This document shows positions 43,771-52,698 of a stretch of 64,000 nucleotides of DNA, one piece after another. The notes beneath the pieces are model-generated. The model was not told the DNA's origin and made no database searches. It was given only the letters and a program-made list of their open reading frames with translations. This stretch comes from Novosphingobium resinovorum (GTDB lineage: Bacteria; Pseudomonadota; Alphaproteobacteria; Sphingomonadales; Sphingomonadaceae). Position 1 is the first letter of the stretch, and each line of letters starts with the position of its first letter. The translations under genes and the position numbers were made by a program. The stretch covers positions 290,887 through 354,886 of the forward strand of contig NZ_CP017078.1 of NCBI RefSeq assembly GCF_001742225.1. The letters are read 5' to 3'.

Positions 43771-46122
43771 TCAGTTACGCAGCGGCTTGCCGGTGACGAG
43801 CATCTGCTCGACGCGCGCCTGGGTCCGCGGGTCGCGCACCAGTTGCATGAAGGCCTTGCGCTCGAGCGCCAGCAGATCCTCTTCGGTCACGATGTCGATG
43901 AGATCCTTCTCGCCGCCCGTCAGGACGTCGGCGAGCGCGCCGGATACGACACCATCGTAAGATGTGGCGAGGCCACGGGCCTGGAAGCCTTCGACAGCCA
44001 TCGAAAGAGCGGACTTGCCTCCCGCGCCAGGCAAGCGGAATTCCGGAGCCACAGGCGGTTTGTAACCGTCGGCCAGTTCCAGTGCCTTCGCCTTGGCGTC
44101 CGCCAGCAGACGGTCCCGGTTCATCGTAATGCCGTCCGAGGGACGCAGGAAGCCATGCTCCTTCGCCTCGGCGGCCGACTTTGCCACAGTGGCTGTCGAT
44201 ACCGTCTCGAAGACCTTGGCTACGGCCGGCATCGGCCCCTTGGGCATGCCGGGACTGGAGCGCCAGCGATCGATCATTTCACCGCATCCGCCCCAGCCAG
44301 GGATCAGACCCACGCCGCACTCGACCAGACCCACATAGCTTTCGGCATGGGCCTGCACGGCATCACTGTTGAGCAGGATCTCGCAACCGCCGCCCAATGC
44401 CATGCCGGCCGGAGCGCTCACGACCGGGAACAGCGCATATTTGAGCGCCTTGTAGGCCTGCTGCCCGCCCGCGACGAGCTTTTCGATCTCGCCCCATGCC
44501 GCGATGTTCAGTGCGAACAGAGCAAGACCGAGATTGGCGCCGGCGGAGAAATTGCTGCCCTCATTATAGACGACGAGCGCCTTGAACTTGTCCTGCACGA
44601 CCGGGATCGCCTGACCGATCAGCTTCATCACATCGCCGTCGAGCGCGTTCATCTTGCCGGTGAACTCAAGGCAGGCAACGCCGTCGCCGACATCCCAGAG
44701 TGCCGCCGAACCATTTTTGAGGATCGGCTGGCTATGGAGCTTGATGTCTTCCAGCAGCAGCACGCCCTCGGGCCGCACGACATCATGATAGTCGCCGGCG
44801 GCATCGAGATATTGCCGACGGCCGTCCTGCACCCGGTAGAAAGGCCGATCTCCGGCTACCTTGAGGATCGCGGGAACATCCCGCCCCTCGGCGGCCAGCC
44901 GTTCGGCGAGCTTGCCCGGCCCAAGGCGATCGATCAGTTCGAACGGCCCGAACTTCCAGTTGTAGCCGAGCTTCATCGCGTCATCGATGCCGACGATGTT
45001 GTCCGCAGCTTCACCGACCAGACTCGCGGCATAGGAAAGAACCTTGCCGAGAATTTCCCAGGCATAGGCGCCGACCTTGCCGGGCGCAGCAACCAATGCT
45101 GCCAGGTCCTTCTCGGCCCGGCCCGGCAAGGAAGCCGGCTTCACCGATACGCGATATTCGCCGGTCGCGAGATCGAGCGCTTTCTTGGTCTTCGTCGCCT
45201 TGTCGAACGCGTAGAAACCGCCCTTGCCCTTCCGCCCGGTAAAGCCTTCCGCGATCATCCTGTCGACGAGCGGCATCGGCCTCACCGTGTCGAAATAGGC
45301 GTCACCTGCCGGCAGCGTCGAGGACAGGCTCTTCGTGAGCAGCGGCATGAGGTCGACGCCAACGAGATCGACAAGGCCGAAAATGCCGGTCTTGGGCACG
45401 CCCATCGGCTTTCCGCCGATCTGGTCGGCTTCCTCCACCGTCAGCCCCTGGTCCATCGCGGCATTGATCGCGACGGCCAGCCAGTAGGTACCGATGCGAT
45501 TGGCGATGAAGCCCGGCGTGTCCCGCGCCGGCACGATGCGCTTGCCGAGCTTTCGATCGACGAAATCCGAGACGCGCCTCGCCACAGCCGTATCAGTGTC
45601 GGGGCCGGTCACGATTTCGATGAGCCGCATGTAGCGCGGCGGATTGAAGAAATGGGTGATCAGGAAGTCCTGTTTGAACTGATCGTCCCGCCCCTCGACC
45701 AGATGGCCAAGCGGAATCGTCGAGGTATTGGACGATACCGCCGTGCCCGGACGCTTGAGCTGCTCGAGCTTGGCGTAGAGCGCCTGCTTGATGTCGAGCC
45801 GTTCGACGATCGCCTCGACGATCCAGTCGCATTCGGCCACCCGCTCGAGATGGTCGTCGATATTGCCCGTTTCAACGAGCTTCGCCGCAGCCTTCGACAT
45901 GAAGGGCGCCGGATCGGTCTTCAGCATCTTCGCGACCGCACCCTTCGCCACGGCGTCACGATCGCCGCCCTCCTTGGGCACGATATCGAGCAGCAGCACC
46001 GGCACCCCGGCATTGGCGACCTGCGCTGCGATGCCGGCGCCCATGACGCCTGCGCCGATCACGCAGACCTTTTTGATGGTTTCCGGCGGGGCGCCGACTG
46101 GCTTGATGGCCTGCTCGCTCAT
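43771..46122 (-). CDS. FadN-type 3-hydroxyacyl-CoA dehydrogenase / enoyl-CoA hydratase
   Basis: The 783-residue bifunctional beta-oxidation enzyme has the dehydrogenase first (Rossmann CVIGAGVMGAGIAAQVANAG near 18-37, LITHFFNPPRYMRLIEIV with the catalytic His, and TPGFIANRIGTYW). The crotonase domain is at the C-terminus (LNIAAWGEIEKLVAGG, MALGGGCEILLNSDAVQAHAESYVGLVECGVGLIPGWGGCGEM). This order is that of FadN, not E. coli FadB. ATG 46122 overlaps the thiolase stop (ATGA). It works with the neighbouring thiolase. Confidence 0.93.
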   Translation of the reverse strand: MSEQAIKPVGAPPETIKKVCVIGAGVMGAGIAAQVANAGVPVLLLDIVPKEGGDRDAVAKGAVAKMLKTDPAPFMSKAAAKLVETGNIDDHLERVAECDWIVEAIVERLDIKQALYAKLEQLKRPGTAVSSNTSTIPLGHLVEGRDDQFKQDFLITHFFNPPRYMRLIEIVTGPDTDTAVARRVSDFVDRKLGKRIVPARDTPGFIANRIGTYWLAVAINAAMDQGLTVEEADQIGGKPMGVPKTGIFGLVDLVGVDLMPLLTKSLSSTLPAGDAYFDTVRPMPLVDRMIAEGFTGRKGKGGFYAFDKATKTKKALDLATGEYRVSVKPASLPGRAEKDLAALVAAPGKVGAYAWEILGKVLSYAASLVGEAADNIVGIDDAMKLGYNWKFGPFELIDRLGPGKLAERLAAEGRDVPAILKVAGDRPFYRVQDGRRQYLDAAGDYHDVVRPEGVLLLEDIKLHSQPILKNGSAALWDVGDGVACLEFTGKMNALDGDVMKLIGQAIPVVQDKFKALVVYNEGSNFSAGANLGLALFALNIAAWGEIEKLVAGGQQAYKALKYALFPVVSAPAGMALGGGCEILLNSDAVQAHAESYVGLVECGVGLIPGWGGCGEMIDRWRSSPGMPKGPMPAVAKVFETVSTATVAKSAAEAKEHGFLRPSDGITMNRDRLLADAKAKALELADGYKPPVAPEFRLPGAGGKSALSMAVEGFQARGLATSYDGVVSGALADVLTGGEKDLIDIVTEEDLLALERKAFMQLVRDPRTQARVEQMLVTGKPLRN

Positions 46123-47285
46123 TCCGCCGCCTCCAGCACGGTGGCGATGCCCTGACCGCCGCCGATGCACTGGGTGGCAAGCGCATAGCTGCCGCCTTCG
46201 CGCTTCAGCAGAGCCGCGGCCTTGCCCACGATCCGCGCACCGGTCGCCCCCAGAGGGTGGCCTATCGCGATGGCGCCGCCGTCCAGATTGACCTTCGACT
46301 GGTCAAGCCCCAGGTCGCTGATGCAGGCCAGTGACTGGCTCGCAAAGGCTTCGTTGAGCTCGACAACGTCAAGCTGGTCCACACTGAGCCCCGCCCGCTG
46401 CAGCGCCTTGCGCGAGGCCTCGACCGGTCCGATGCCCATGATCTCCGGCTGGCAGCCAGAGACAGCAACCGACTTGATGCGAGCAAGGATCGGCAGTCCA
46501 TGCGCGCGCGCATAATCCTCGCTCGTGACCAGGATTGCGCTTGCGCCATCGGTCAGCGGCGAGGACGTTCCCGCCGTTACCGTGCCGTCCTGGCTGAAGG
46601 CCGGCTTCAGCCCGGCGAGGGTTTCCGTCGTCGTGCCGGCACGCGGCGTGCCATCCTTGTCGACCACGCCCGCCTTGGTCGTGATCGGCACGATCTCGGC
46701 CTCGAGCTTGCCGGCCGCGATAGCCGCGGCCGCCTTGTCCTGACTGGCGACCGCAAAGGCTTCCTGCTGGGCACGGGTGATCTGATATTTGGTCGCGACA
46801 TTCTCCGCCGTGTCGCCCATGCCCATATAGGCGGCGCTCTTCTTCGCGAGCTCGGGGTTCGGCAGCGGATTGAACCCCATCATCGGCACGCGGCTCATCG
46901 ACTCCACGCCCGCGCAGATGAAGGCCTCGCCGGCGCCAAGCTGAATCTGGCCCGCAGCGATGTGGACCGAGCTCATCGACGATCCGCAGAAGCGATTAAC
47001 GGTCATGCCGCCGACAGAGAGCGGCAGGTCGGCGAGAAGACCGATAAGGCGCGCGATGTTGAAGCCCTGCTCGCCTTCAGGAAAAGCGCAGCCCAGCACG
47101 ATATCCTCGATATCTTCGGCCTTCACGCCGGTCTGCTGAATCAGTCCGCGAATGACCTGAGCGGCCAGATCGTCAGGGCGGACGCGCGCCAGCGCGCCCT
47201 TGCCTGCCAGGTGAAAGGGGGACCGGGCATAGCCCGCAACAACCACATTACGCATCGATGATAGCCTCTCCAGGGAATCGGACAT
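46119..47285 (-). CDS. fadA: 3-Ketoacyl-CoA thiolase
   Basis: The 388-residue thiolase has the nucleophile Cys in NRFCGSSMSSVHIAAGQ (about 98), His in GGAIAIGHPLGATGARIV and the second Cys in ATQCIGGGQGIA near the C-terminus, all canonical. Either ATG 47285 or ATG 47255 (with GGAGAGG upstream and the conserved strand RNVVVAGYARSPF directly after) could be used. The second gives a more usual length. It is the first gene of the eight-gene minus-strand operon. A perfect TGACGT-TT-ACGTCA palindrome lies 25 bp before the first ATG. Confidence 0.95.
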   Translation of the reverse strand: MSDSLERLSSMRNVVVAGYARSPFHLAGKGALARVRPDDLAAQVIRGLIQQTGVKAEDIEDIVLGCAFPEGEQGFNIARLIGLLADLPLSVGGMTVNRFCGSSMSSVHIAAGQIQLGAGEAFICAGVESMSRVPMMGFNPLPNPELAKKSAAYMGMGDTAENVATKYQITRAQQEAFAVASQDKAAAAIAAGKLEAEIVPITTKAGVVDKDGTPRAGTTTETLAGLKPAFSQDGTVTAGTSSPLTDGASAILVTSEDYARAHGLPILARIKSVAVSGCQPEIMGIGPVEASRKALQRAGLSVDQLDVVELNEAFASQSLACISDLGLDQSKVNLDGGAIAIGHPLGATGARIVGKAAALLKREGGSYALATQCIGGGQGIATVLEAAE

Positions 47286-47309
47286 CTGATTACCTAATGG
47301 TGCGTGAAA

Positions 47310-47323
47310 TGACGTTTACGTCA
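47310..47323. promoter_or_regulatory. TGACGT-TT-ACGTCA operator in front of fadA
   Basis: A perfect 14-bp palindrome in the 252-bp region between fadA and the DUF3422 remnant. A close relative, TTACCT-AT-ACGTCA (10 of 12 arm positions), sits before the DUF2147-FadL-FadD genes. It is a probable target of the MerR-family regulator encoded at 51896. Confidence 0.6.
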
Positions 47324-47537
47324 ACTAAAATCTTTGGCACTCTTCTCACGCCGTCGAGGGAATCGTCATGCACCGGTTCCCGGGAGGCTTGATATCGGAG
47401 GTCTTGGCCGAGGAACGTACGGATGCTCGCCAGTGAAAAACCGCGCACTCTCATCCCGGCGATGATGCTCGCGCCCGTCTTATCGACGGCTGCGCCTCTC
47501 CCCAAGCGCCACTGCACCTGTTTTCGAAGGCGCACAC

Positions 47538-48182
47538 ATGCGATTTTCTGAGCATCCCCTCCGGCGTCAGATCGTCGGCGAAATGCATCTGCGCCGTTTT
47601 CCTGCACTCGAATTGCCCGCCATGGCATTTCAGACGGTTCGCCTGGTCGATGAGAATGACCGGGAGAAGGAATGGCTGATCCTGGAGCAGCGATGTGCCT
47701 CTGGACTCGATCGCAACCTGCGCCACCTGGAAACGGAGTGGTCCGCCAACGGGCGGCTGGCCTGGGAAAGGCACAGTGAAGCGGTCACCACGACGCTAAC
47801 GTCAACCTCGGTCAGCGCGGACGCGCAGTTCTGGTCTGCTCCCGACGTCGGCCCCTTCAGTGATACCTTGCAGTGGATGGAAACGCTGCCGGGCCTGGTC
47901 ATCCGCGCAACCCACATCGTCGTTGTGGCGAACGATCGCTACGCCGAGCCGGTTGTCGATCGGGCCGACTTCCATCCGGGCCATCTCGTCTCCTGCATCA
48001 TCGGGGATAGCGTCCGGATTTGGAGCCACTTTCGCATTCACGCCGGCGGCTACGGGCGCCTGGTCGTTGCCGCGAACGGGGCGGCTGACGGCGAAGTGTC
48101 GCGTTCCATCCAGCGCATTCAGGAACTGGGCAATTATCGCAATCTTTCCTTGCTTGAAGGCACGCACAGATCAATAGCTTGA
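47538..48182 (+). pseudogene. DUF3422 protein, N-terminal half only
   Basis: The 214 residues match the first half of the DUF3422 family, which is normally about 420-450 residues with two C-terminal membrane helices (recalled). Landmarks are the start EHPLRRQIVGEMHLRRFP, WERHSEAVTTTLTS, FSDTLQWMETLPGLVI, VRIWSHFRIHAGGYGRLVVAANG, and IQRIQELGNYRNLSLLEG just before the stop. The membrane part is absent and unrelated sequence follows. It is divergent from fadA and may still be transcribed, but is likely non-functional. Confidence 0.65.
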
Positions 48183-48293
48183 CGGCGTCACACACGAACA
48201 CGCCCGAACCCTGACGACGGGGCCAGCAGCGCCTGACCCCTCCAATTCGCACACAACCTAATAGGCATTTTGATGACGCATTGAGCTATTGAC

Positions 48294-48307
48294 TTACCTA
48301 TACGTCA
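48294..48307. promoter_or_regulatory. Putative MerR-type operator/promoter of the FadL-FadD genes
   Basis: TTACCT-AT-ACGTCA overlaps a TTGACT -35-like element (48289-48294) about 100 bp upstream of the DUF2147 gene. The resemblance to the fadA palindrome suggests shared control. MerR proteins normally bind between a -35 and a widely spaced -10, which fits the position. Confidence 0.5.
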
Positions 48308-48393
48308 TCGAGATGGTTATGGGACGCTGATTTGCCGCATATTGGCTCCAGACGTGAAACAGACGGTCGCCTGAAGGCGCGCGGAGAGGAACA

Positions 48394-48798
48394 ATGTCGA
48401 TCATTCTGACACTACTGGCTTCGAGCACTGCATTGCCCGCCGACACCGTTGTCGGTCGCTGGCAAACCGAGAGCCGTCATGGCGTCGTGGAAATCACCCG
48501 CTGCGGGCAATCGATCTGCGGTGCCTTGATCAGTTCCGACGGGATCAAAGCCAACCCCGAACTACGTGACGAAAAGAACAAGACCGCTGCGTTGCGCGGT
48601 CGTAAGCTTCGTGGATTGCAGATTCTGCAGGGTTTTACGTGGAAGTCGGGCAGTTGGTCGGGTGGTTCCATCTACAACGCTGAGGATGGCGGTACATACA
48701 GCGCGACGGTCACGTTAGCCGATCGGGATCATTTGCGCCTCAAGGGCTGCATCGTCTGGCCCCTGTGCAAGACGCAGACATGGACGCGCCTCCGATAA
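48394..48798 (+). CDS. DUF2147 secreted protein
   Basis: The 134-residue protein has a short signal-like N-terminus (MSIILTLLASSTALPA) and the DUF2147 core VVGRWQTESRHGVVEITRCGQSICGALI, NPELRDEKNKTAALRGRKLRGLQIL, WSGGSIYNAEDGGTYSATVTLADRDHLRLKGCI and a Cys pair likely to form disulphides. Function is unknown. In other bacteria the family is often next to FadL-like or lipid genes. It is probably co-transcribed with the FadL gene 32 bp downstream. Confidence 0.82.
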   Translation: MSIILTLLASSTALPADTVVGRWQTESRHGVVEITRCGQSICGALISSDGIKANPELRDEKNKTAALRGRKLRGLQILQGFTWKSGSWSGGSIYNAEDGGTYSATVTLADRDHLRLKGCIVWPLCKTQTWTRLR

Positions 48799-48830
48799 GC
48801 ACGAGGAATTTGACAATCACGAAAGGGGAG

Positions 48831-50138
48831 ATGGGCGTGGCAGGCAAAAATTGGAAAGTTGGGATCGCAACATCGGCCGTGGCGGCTGGATTGCTCGCGC
48901 CGCAAGCCGCGAGCGCGCAGGCCTTTTACCTTCAGGAACAATCGTCCAGAGGTGCCGGACGAGCCTTTTCGGGCGAGGTCGCCGACCAGGGCGTACAGTC
49001 CCTCTGGTGGAATCCGGCTGCGATCGCAGGCATGGAAGGAGTCGATGCCCACCAGGCCGTAAGCGTAATCCTTCCCAAAGGGTCGGTTGACAATGTCAAC
49101 ACGCTCATTGTCCGTCCCGGGCAGTCGGCTGCGGCTGTAGGCGGGAGCCAACGCTCTCGTGATCCGATCAATAATGGCGTACTACCCTCCGGCGCGATAG
49201 CCGTCGGCCTGACATCACGGCTCGCTTTGGGGCTGACCGTCGCCTCCCCTTATAGCTTCACAACCAATTATGATGCCGACAGCTGGGCACGGTATAGCGC
49301 CGACAAGACCAAGCTGCGAACATACGACATCCAGCCATCGATCGCCTACCTCGTTACGCCAAATCTCAGCATCGGCGCCGCGCTTAATATCGAATATGCC
49401 GACGCATCATTGTCCAACTATCTGCCGAACCTATCGCCTCTTCTCGCCGACGGCCACCAGGAGCTGAAAGGCAATGGTTGGGATCTTGGCTGGTCGGCCG
49501 GGCTGCAATATCGCGCCGGCCCCATGCAACTGGGCGCCAGCTACAAGTCGAGCGTGAAGCATAATCTCGACGGTTCGGTGACGACGACCGGTCTTCTTGG
49601 TCCGCTCGCCGGGCAAAACAGCGTAGTGAATGCAAACGCCACGTTCGAGACCCCCTGGCAGGCGATCTTCGGAGCGCGCGTGGCGGTGTCGCCCAAGGTC
49701 ACCCTCAACGGTCAGGTGACCCGCATGGGTTGGTCGAAATTCGACGCTATCCGGCTCGGCGCGCCGCTCAACGTTTCAATCCCGGAAAATTACCGGGACA
49801 CTTGGAGCTTCGCAGGCGGCATCGATTACGCGGTCACACCAGCCTGGACCGTTCGTGCCGGCGTTCAACACGCCCAGACCCCGACGCGCAACGGCAATCG
49901 GGACGCTCGAGTGCCTGACAGCAACCGTTGGAATTTCGCTGCCGGCACAAGCTATGCCGTGTCTTCCCGGTTCACGCTCGATGCGGGCGCAGCGTATATT
50001 ACGTTCAAGGATACGACTATTGATCGCACGACAGCGGCCTATGCCGGCACGGCCGTGCAGACGCCGATCCTGATGGACGGCAAGCTCGAGGACGCGCACG
50101 CCGTCGTGCTGTCGCTCGGCGGACGTTTCCACTTCTGA
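48831..50138 (+). CDS. fadL: FadL/OmpP1-family outer-membrane fatty-acid transporter
   Basis: The 435-residue barrel has a signal peptide (KVGIATSAVAAGLLAPQAASAQA). The mature N-terminus FYLQEQSSRGAGRAFSGEVA is the FadL hatch-like segment, followed by SLWWNPAAIAGM (the NPA motif). Fourteen beta strands end in LSLGGRFHF with a C-terminal Phe. ATG 48831 is adjacent to GGGGAG, so GTG 48837 (8 nt further) may be the true start. It imports long-chain fatty acids and is followed without gap by the acyl-CoA ligase (TGATG overlap). Confidence 0.93.
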   Translation: MGVAGKNWKVGIATSAVAAGLLAPQAASAQAFYLQEQSSRGAGRAFSGEVADQGVQSLWWNPAAIAGMEGVDAHQAVSVILPKGSVDNVNTLIVRPGQSAAAVGGSQRSRDPINNGVLPSGAIAVGLTSRLALGLTVASPYSFTTNYDADSWARYSADKTKLRTYDIQPSIAYLVTPNLSIGAALNIEYADASLSNYLPNLSPLLADGHQELKGNGWDLGWSAGLQYRAGPMQLGASYKSSVKHNLDGSVTTTGLLGPLAGQNSVVNANATFETPWQAIFGARVAVSPKVTLNGQVTRMGWSKFDAIRLGAPLNVSIPENYRDTWSFAGGIDYAVTPAWTVRAGVQHAQTPTRNGNRDARVPDSNRWNFAAGTSYAVSSRFTLDAGAAYITFKDTTIDRTTAAYAGTAVQTPILMDGKLEDAHAVVLSLGGRFHF

Positions 50139-51814
50139 TGCTGGAGATCGCCATGCCCCAGCCCGCCATCAGCGCCTTCCCGTCGATACCGGAACCGGCA
50201 ATTCCGCCACGGCTCCTGACCGACCTCCTCGACAATGCGTTGAACCTTTATCCCGAACGCGTCGCCATCGACTTTCTCGGGCGAACCTGGACTTATGCGC
50301 AGGTGGGGCAACTCGTTCGCCGTGCAGCACGTGGATTGCAGGATCAGGGGCTGCGCAAGGGCGATCGGTTCGGCCTGTGCCTGCCGAACTGCCCCTATTT
50401 CGCGATATTGTACTTCGCGGCGCTGCGCGTGGGTGCGATCGTGGTCAACTTCAACCCGCTCTACACGGAGCGCGAACTGGAGCATCAGATCCGGGACTCG
50501 GGAACGCGCATGATGGCGGTACCGGACGTCCGGATAATCCACGAGAAAGTGCAAGCCGTCGCGCCACGTGCCGGGCTGGACAAGATCGTGTTGTGCGGCA
50601 TGAGGGATATGCTGCCCTGGCTGCAAGGCCTGGGCTTTGCGCTATTCAAGCGAAAAGACCACGCGCGGATACTCGACGAAGGCCTTCATGTCCGGCTCAA
50701 GGCGCTTCTCGCCCATGATGCCGAACCTGACGCGGTAGAACGTCACCCTGATGATGTCGCGGTCCTTCAATATACCGGAGGCACAACCGGCGTGCCCAAA
50801 GGCGCAATGCTGACCCACGCCAACCTCACGGCGAACAGCGCCCAGATGGTGGTGCATGTGGGAGGACTTCGCCCGCAGCAGGAGAGAACTCTCGGCGTCC
50901 TGCCCATGTTTCACGTCTTCGCACTCACGACGGTGCTCAACTTCTCAGTCGAAATCGGCGCCGAAATCGTCCTGCTGCCACGGTTTGAGATGAAGCAGGT
51001 TCTCAACACGATGAAGCGCAAGCCGCCGACACAGTTCTTCGGCGTGCCTACGATCTATGTTGCCCTGAACGCGCTTCCGGACGACGAGATACCCGATCTC
51101 TCGGCCGTGCGCGCCTGTATATCCGGCGGCGCACCGCTCCCGCTCGAGGTACGCGAGGAGTTCGAGGCACGCACGCGTGCCAGGGTCGTGGAAGGATATG
51201 GGCTCTCCGAAACCGCCCCGATCATCGCCTGCAACCCGTTGTTTGGGACGGTGAAGGACAATAGCTGCGGCCCAAGTTTCCCCGGCACCATCATCGAGAT
51301 CCGAGATCCGGAGAATCCCTCGCGGGTTCTTCCCCAGGGAGAACGCGGAGAAGTGTGCGCCCGCGGCCCTCAGGTGATGAAGGGCTATTGGCAGCGCCCT
51401 GCAGAAACCAGTGCTGTCTTCGTCGATGGCGCGCTACGAACCGGCGATATCGGCTATTTTGATGAGGATGGCTATCTCTTCCTCGTCGACCGCATCAAGG
51501 ACATCATCTTCTGTGGCGGATATAATGTATATCCCCGGATCATCGAGGATGCGGCCTACCAGCACCCGGCGGTAAAGGAGGCGATCGCAATCGCGATTCC
51601 TGACGCCTACAGAGGTCAATCTCCCAAGTTGTTCATCGCGCTGCACGAGGGATCGAACCTGACCGTCGATGAACTCAAGGTCTTTTTGCAGGATCGCCTC
51701 AGCAAGATCGAGATGCCCAAGGCCTTCGCATTCCGGGACAGCCTGCCCAAGACGTTGATCGGCAAACTTTCGAAGAAGGATTTGATCGAGGAGGAGAACA
51801 AAAAGCTCGCCTGA
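50138..51814 (+). CDS. fadD: Long-chain fatty acid--CoA ligase
   Basis: The 558-residue ANL-superfamily enzyme has the P-loop YTGGTTGVPKGAML (about 213-226), GYGLSETAPI, LRTGDIGYFDEDGYLFLVDRIKDIIFCGGYNVYPR (the adenylation/FACS motif) and the catalytic Lys near the end in KTLIGKLSKKDL. It activates imported fatty acids to acyl-CoA, coupling FadL to the beta-oxidation operon. ATG 50138 overlaps the fadL stop. ATG 50153 is an alternative. Confidence 0.95.
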   Translation: MLEIAMPQPAISAFPSIPEPAIPPRLLTDLLDNALNLYPERVAIDFLGRTWTYAQVGQLVRRAARGLQDQGLRKGDRFGLCLPNCPYFAILYFAALRVGAIVVNFNPLYTERELEHQIRDSGTRMMAVPDVRIIHEKVQAVAPRAGLDKIVLCGMRDMLPWLQGLGFALFKRKDHARILDEGLHVRLKALLAHDAEPDAVERHPDDVAVLQYTGGTTGVPKGAMLTHANLTANSAQMVVHVGGLRPQQERTLGVLPMFHVFALTTVLNFSVEIGAEIVLLPRFEMKQVLNTMKRKPPTQFFGVPTIYVALNALPDDEIPDLSAVRACISGGAPLPLEVREEFEARTRARVVEGYGLSETAPIIACNPLFGTVKDNSCGPSFPGTIIEIRDPENPSRVLPQGERGEVCARGPQVMKGYWQRPAETSAVFVDGALRTGDIGYFDEDGYLFLVDRIKDIIFCGGYNVYPRIIEDAAYQHPAVKEAIAIAIPDAYRGQSPKLFIALHEGSNLTVDELKVFLQDRLSKIEMPKAFAFRDSLPKTLIGKLSKKDLIEEENKKLA

Positions 51815-51895
51815 GCCTCTATCCCCTGTCAAGCTACGAGGCTTATGCGCTTGAGTGGTAGGGTAGCCGTGATTGGAGGACAGGGAGTGGATGGC

Positions 51896-52366
51896 ATGGG
51901 GAACTCGCTCCACCTCGCCGAGGACGATGAAACGCTTAAGGACGCGGATCGCGACAACCCCACGCACAAGGGGAGAACCCGCGCAAAGGATGCGGATTTA
52001 CAAGTGTACGGCATCCAGGATGTCGCTCAGGAACTCGGACTGACACTTCGCACGCTACGCTTCTACGAAAAGGAGGGGCTTATCGCCCCTCAACGGGTAG
52101 GCAGTACCCGGGCATATTCCAGGCGTGAGATCGGACGCATACAGCTGATTTTGCGCGGCAAACGCCTTGGCTTCTCCATCAAGGAAATCAAGGAGTTTCT
52201 CGATCTCTACGATGCCGATCCCGAGCATAAGGAGCAAATGGAGCGATTGATTGCCCGCATCCGGGAAAGGTTGGTCGACTTGAAGACGCAGCGCTCTGCG
52301 CTCGACCTGACAATCGACGAGCTTACAACCATCGAAGTGGAAGCGATGGCAAAGTTGCAGCGATAA
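51896..52366 (+). CDS. MerR-family regulator next to the fatty-acid genes
   Basis: The 156-residue regulator has the HTH segment YGIQDVAQELGLTLRTLRFYEKEGLIAPQR, then RAYSRREIGRIQLILRGKRLGFSIKEIKEFLDL and a coiled-coil dimerisation helix. No metal-binding cysteines are seen, so it is more like fatty-acid or branched-chain regulators (LiuR type) than CueR. ATG 51896 was chosen for AGGGAG upstream, and ATG 51845 would add 17 residues. It probably recognises the TGACGT/ACGTCA sites before fadA and fadL. Confidence 0.85.
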   Translation: MGNSLHLAEDDETLKDADRDNPTHKGRTRAKDADLQVYGIQDVAQELGLTLRTLRFYEKEGLIAPQRVGSTRAYSRREIGRIQLILRGKRLGFSIKEIKEFLDLYDADPEHKEQMERLIARIRERLVDLKTQRSALDLTIDELTTIEVEAMAKLQR

Positions 52367-52425
52367 TTTGGTCATCCCATTCTCTAACCGAGCGGTAACG
52401 CTTGATCGCGGCGCCCCCGATCCAA

Positions 52426-52698
52426 TCAAGCCGTCAAGCGACGAGCGCCGCGCCGATCGCTAAGGCCGCCCCAGAACCGCGCCATGATCATCCAGGCGAT
52501 GCCCGACGCGGTCATCGCCCCGCCGACCTGCCATGGCTCGAGGCCAAGCACGCGCGCGATGGGGCCCGCGAGCGCCACGAACGACATCATCGCCATCGAG
52601 CAGACGAAGGTCTCGAACATCAGTGGCTTCATGCTGAAAGCGCCTGATGCTTCCTCCCCCACTTGTTCGTCGCCTGTCGCTGTCGCAGCTTCGGTCAT
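52426..52698 (-). pseudogene. MFS transporter, N-terminal fragment
   Basis: About 85 residues have two helices and the first cytoplasmic loop motif (FWGGLSDRRGARR, the MFS motif A). The frame then stops near 52440, and the remaining ten helices are missing. ATG 52698 overlaps the stop of the upstream membrane gene (ATGA), so the operon was real before truncation at the boundary with the MerR block. Confidence 0.75.

Noticed and set aside
43843..46155. 770-codon plus-strand open frame opposite the FadN-type gene
   Set aside because: A shadow of the well-conserved bifunctional enzyme. The translation has no recognisable domain.
47290..47628. Minus-strand frame of 112 codons between fadA and DUF3422
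   Set aside because: It overlaps the DUF3422 N-terminus, which has clear family similarity, and the palindromic operator. No domain is recognised.
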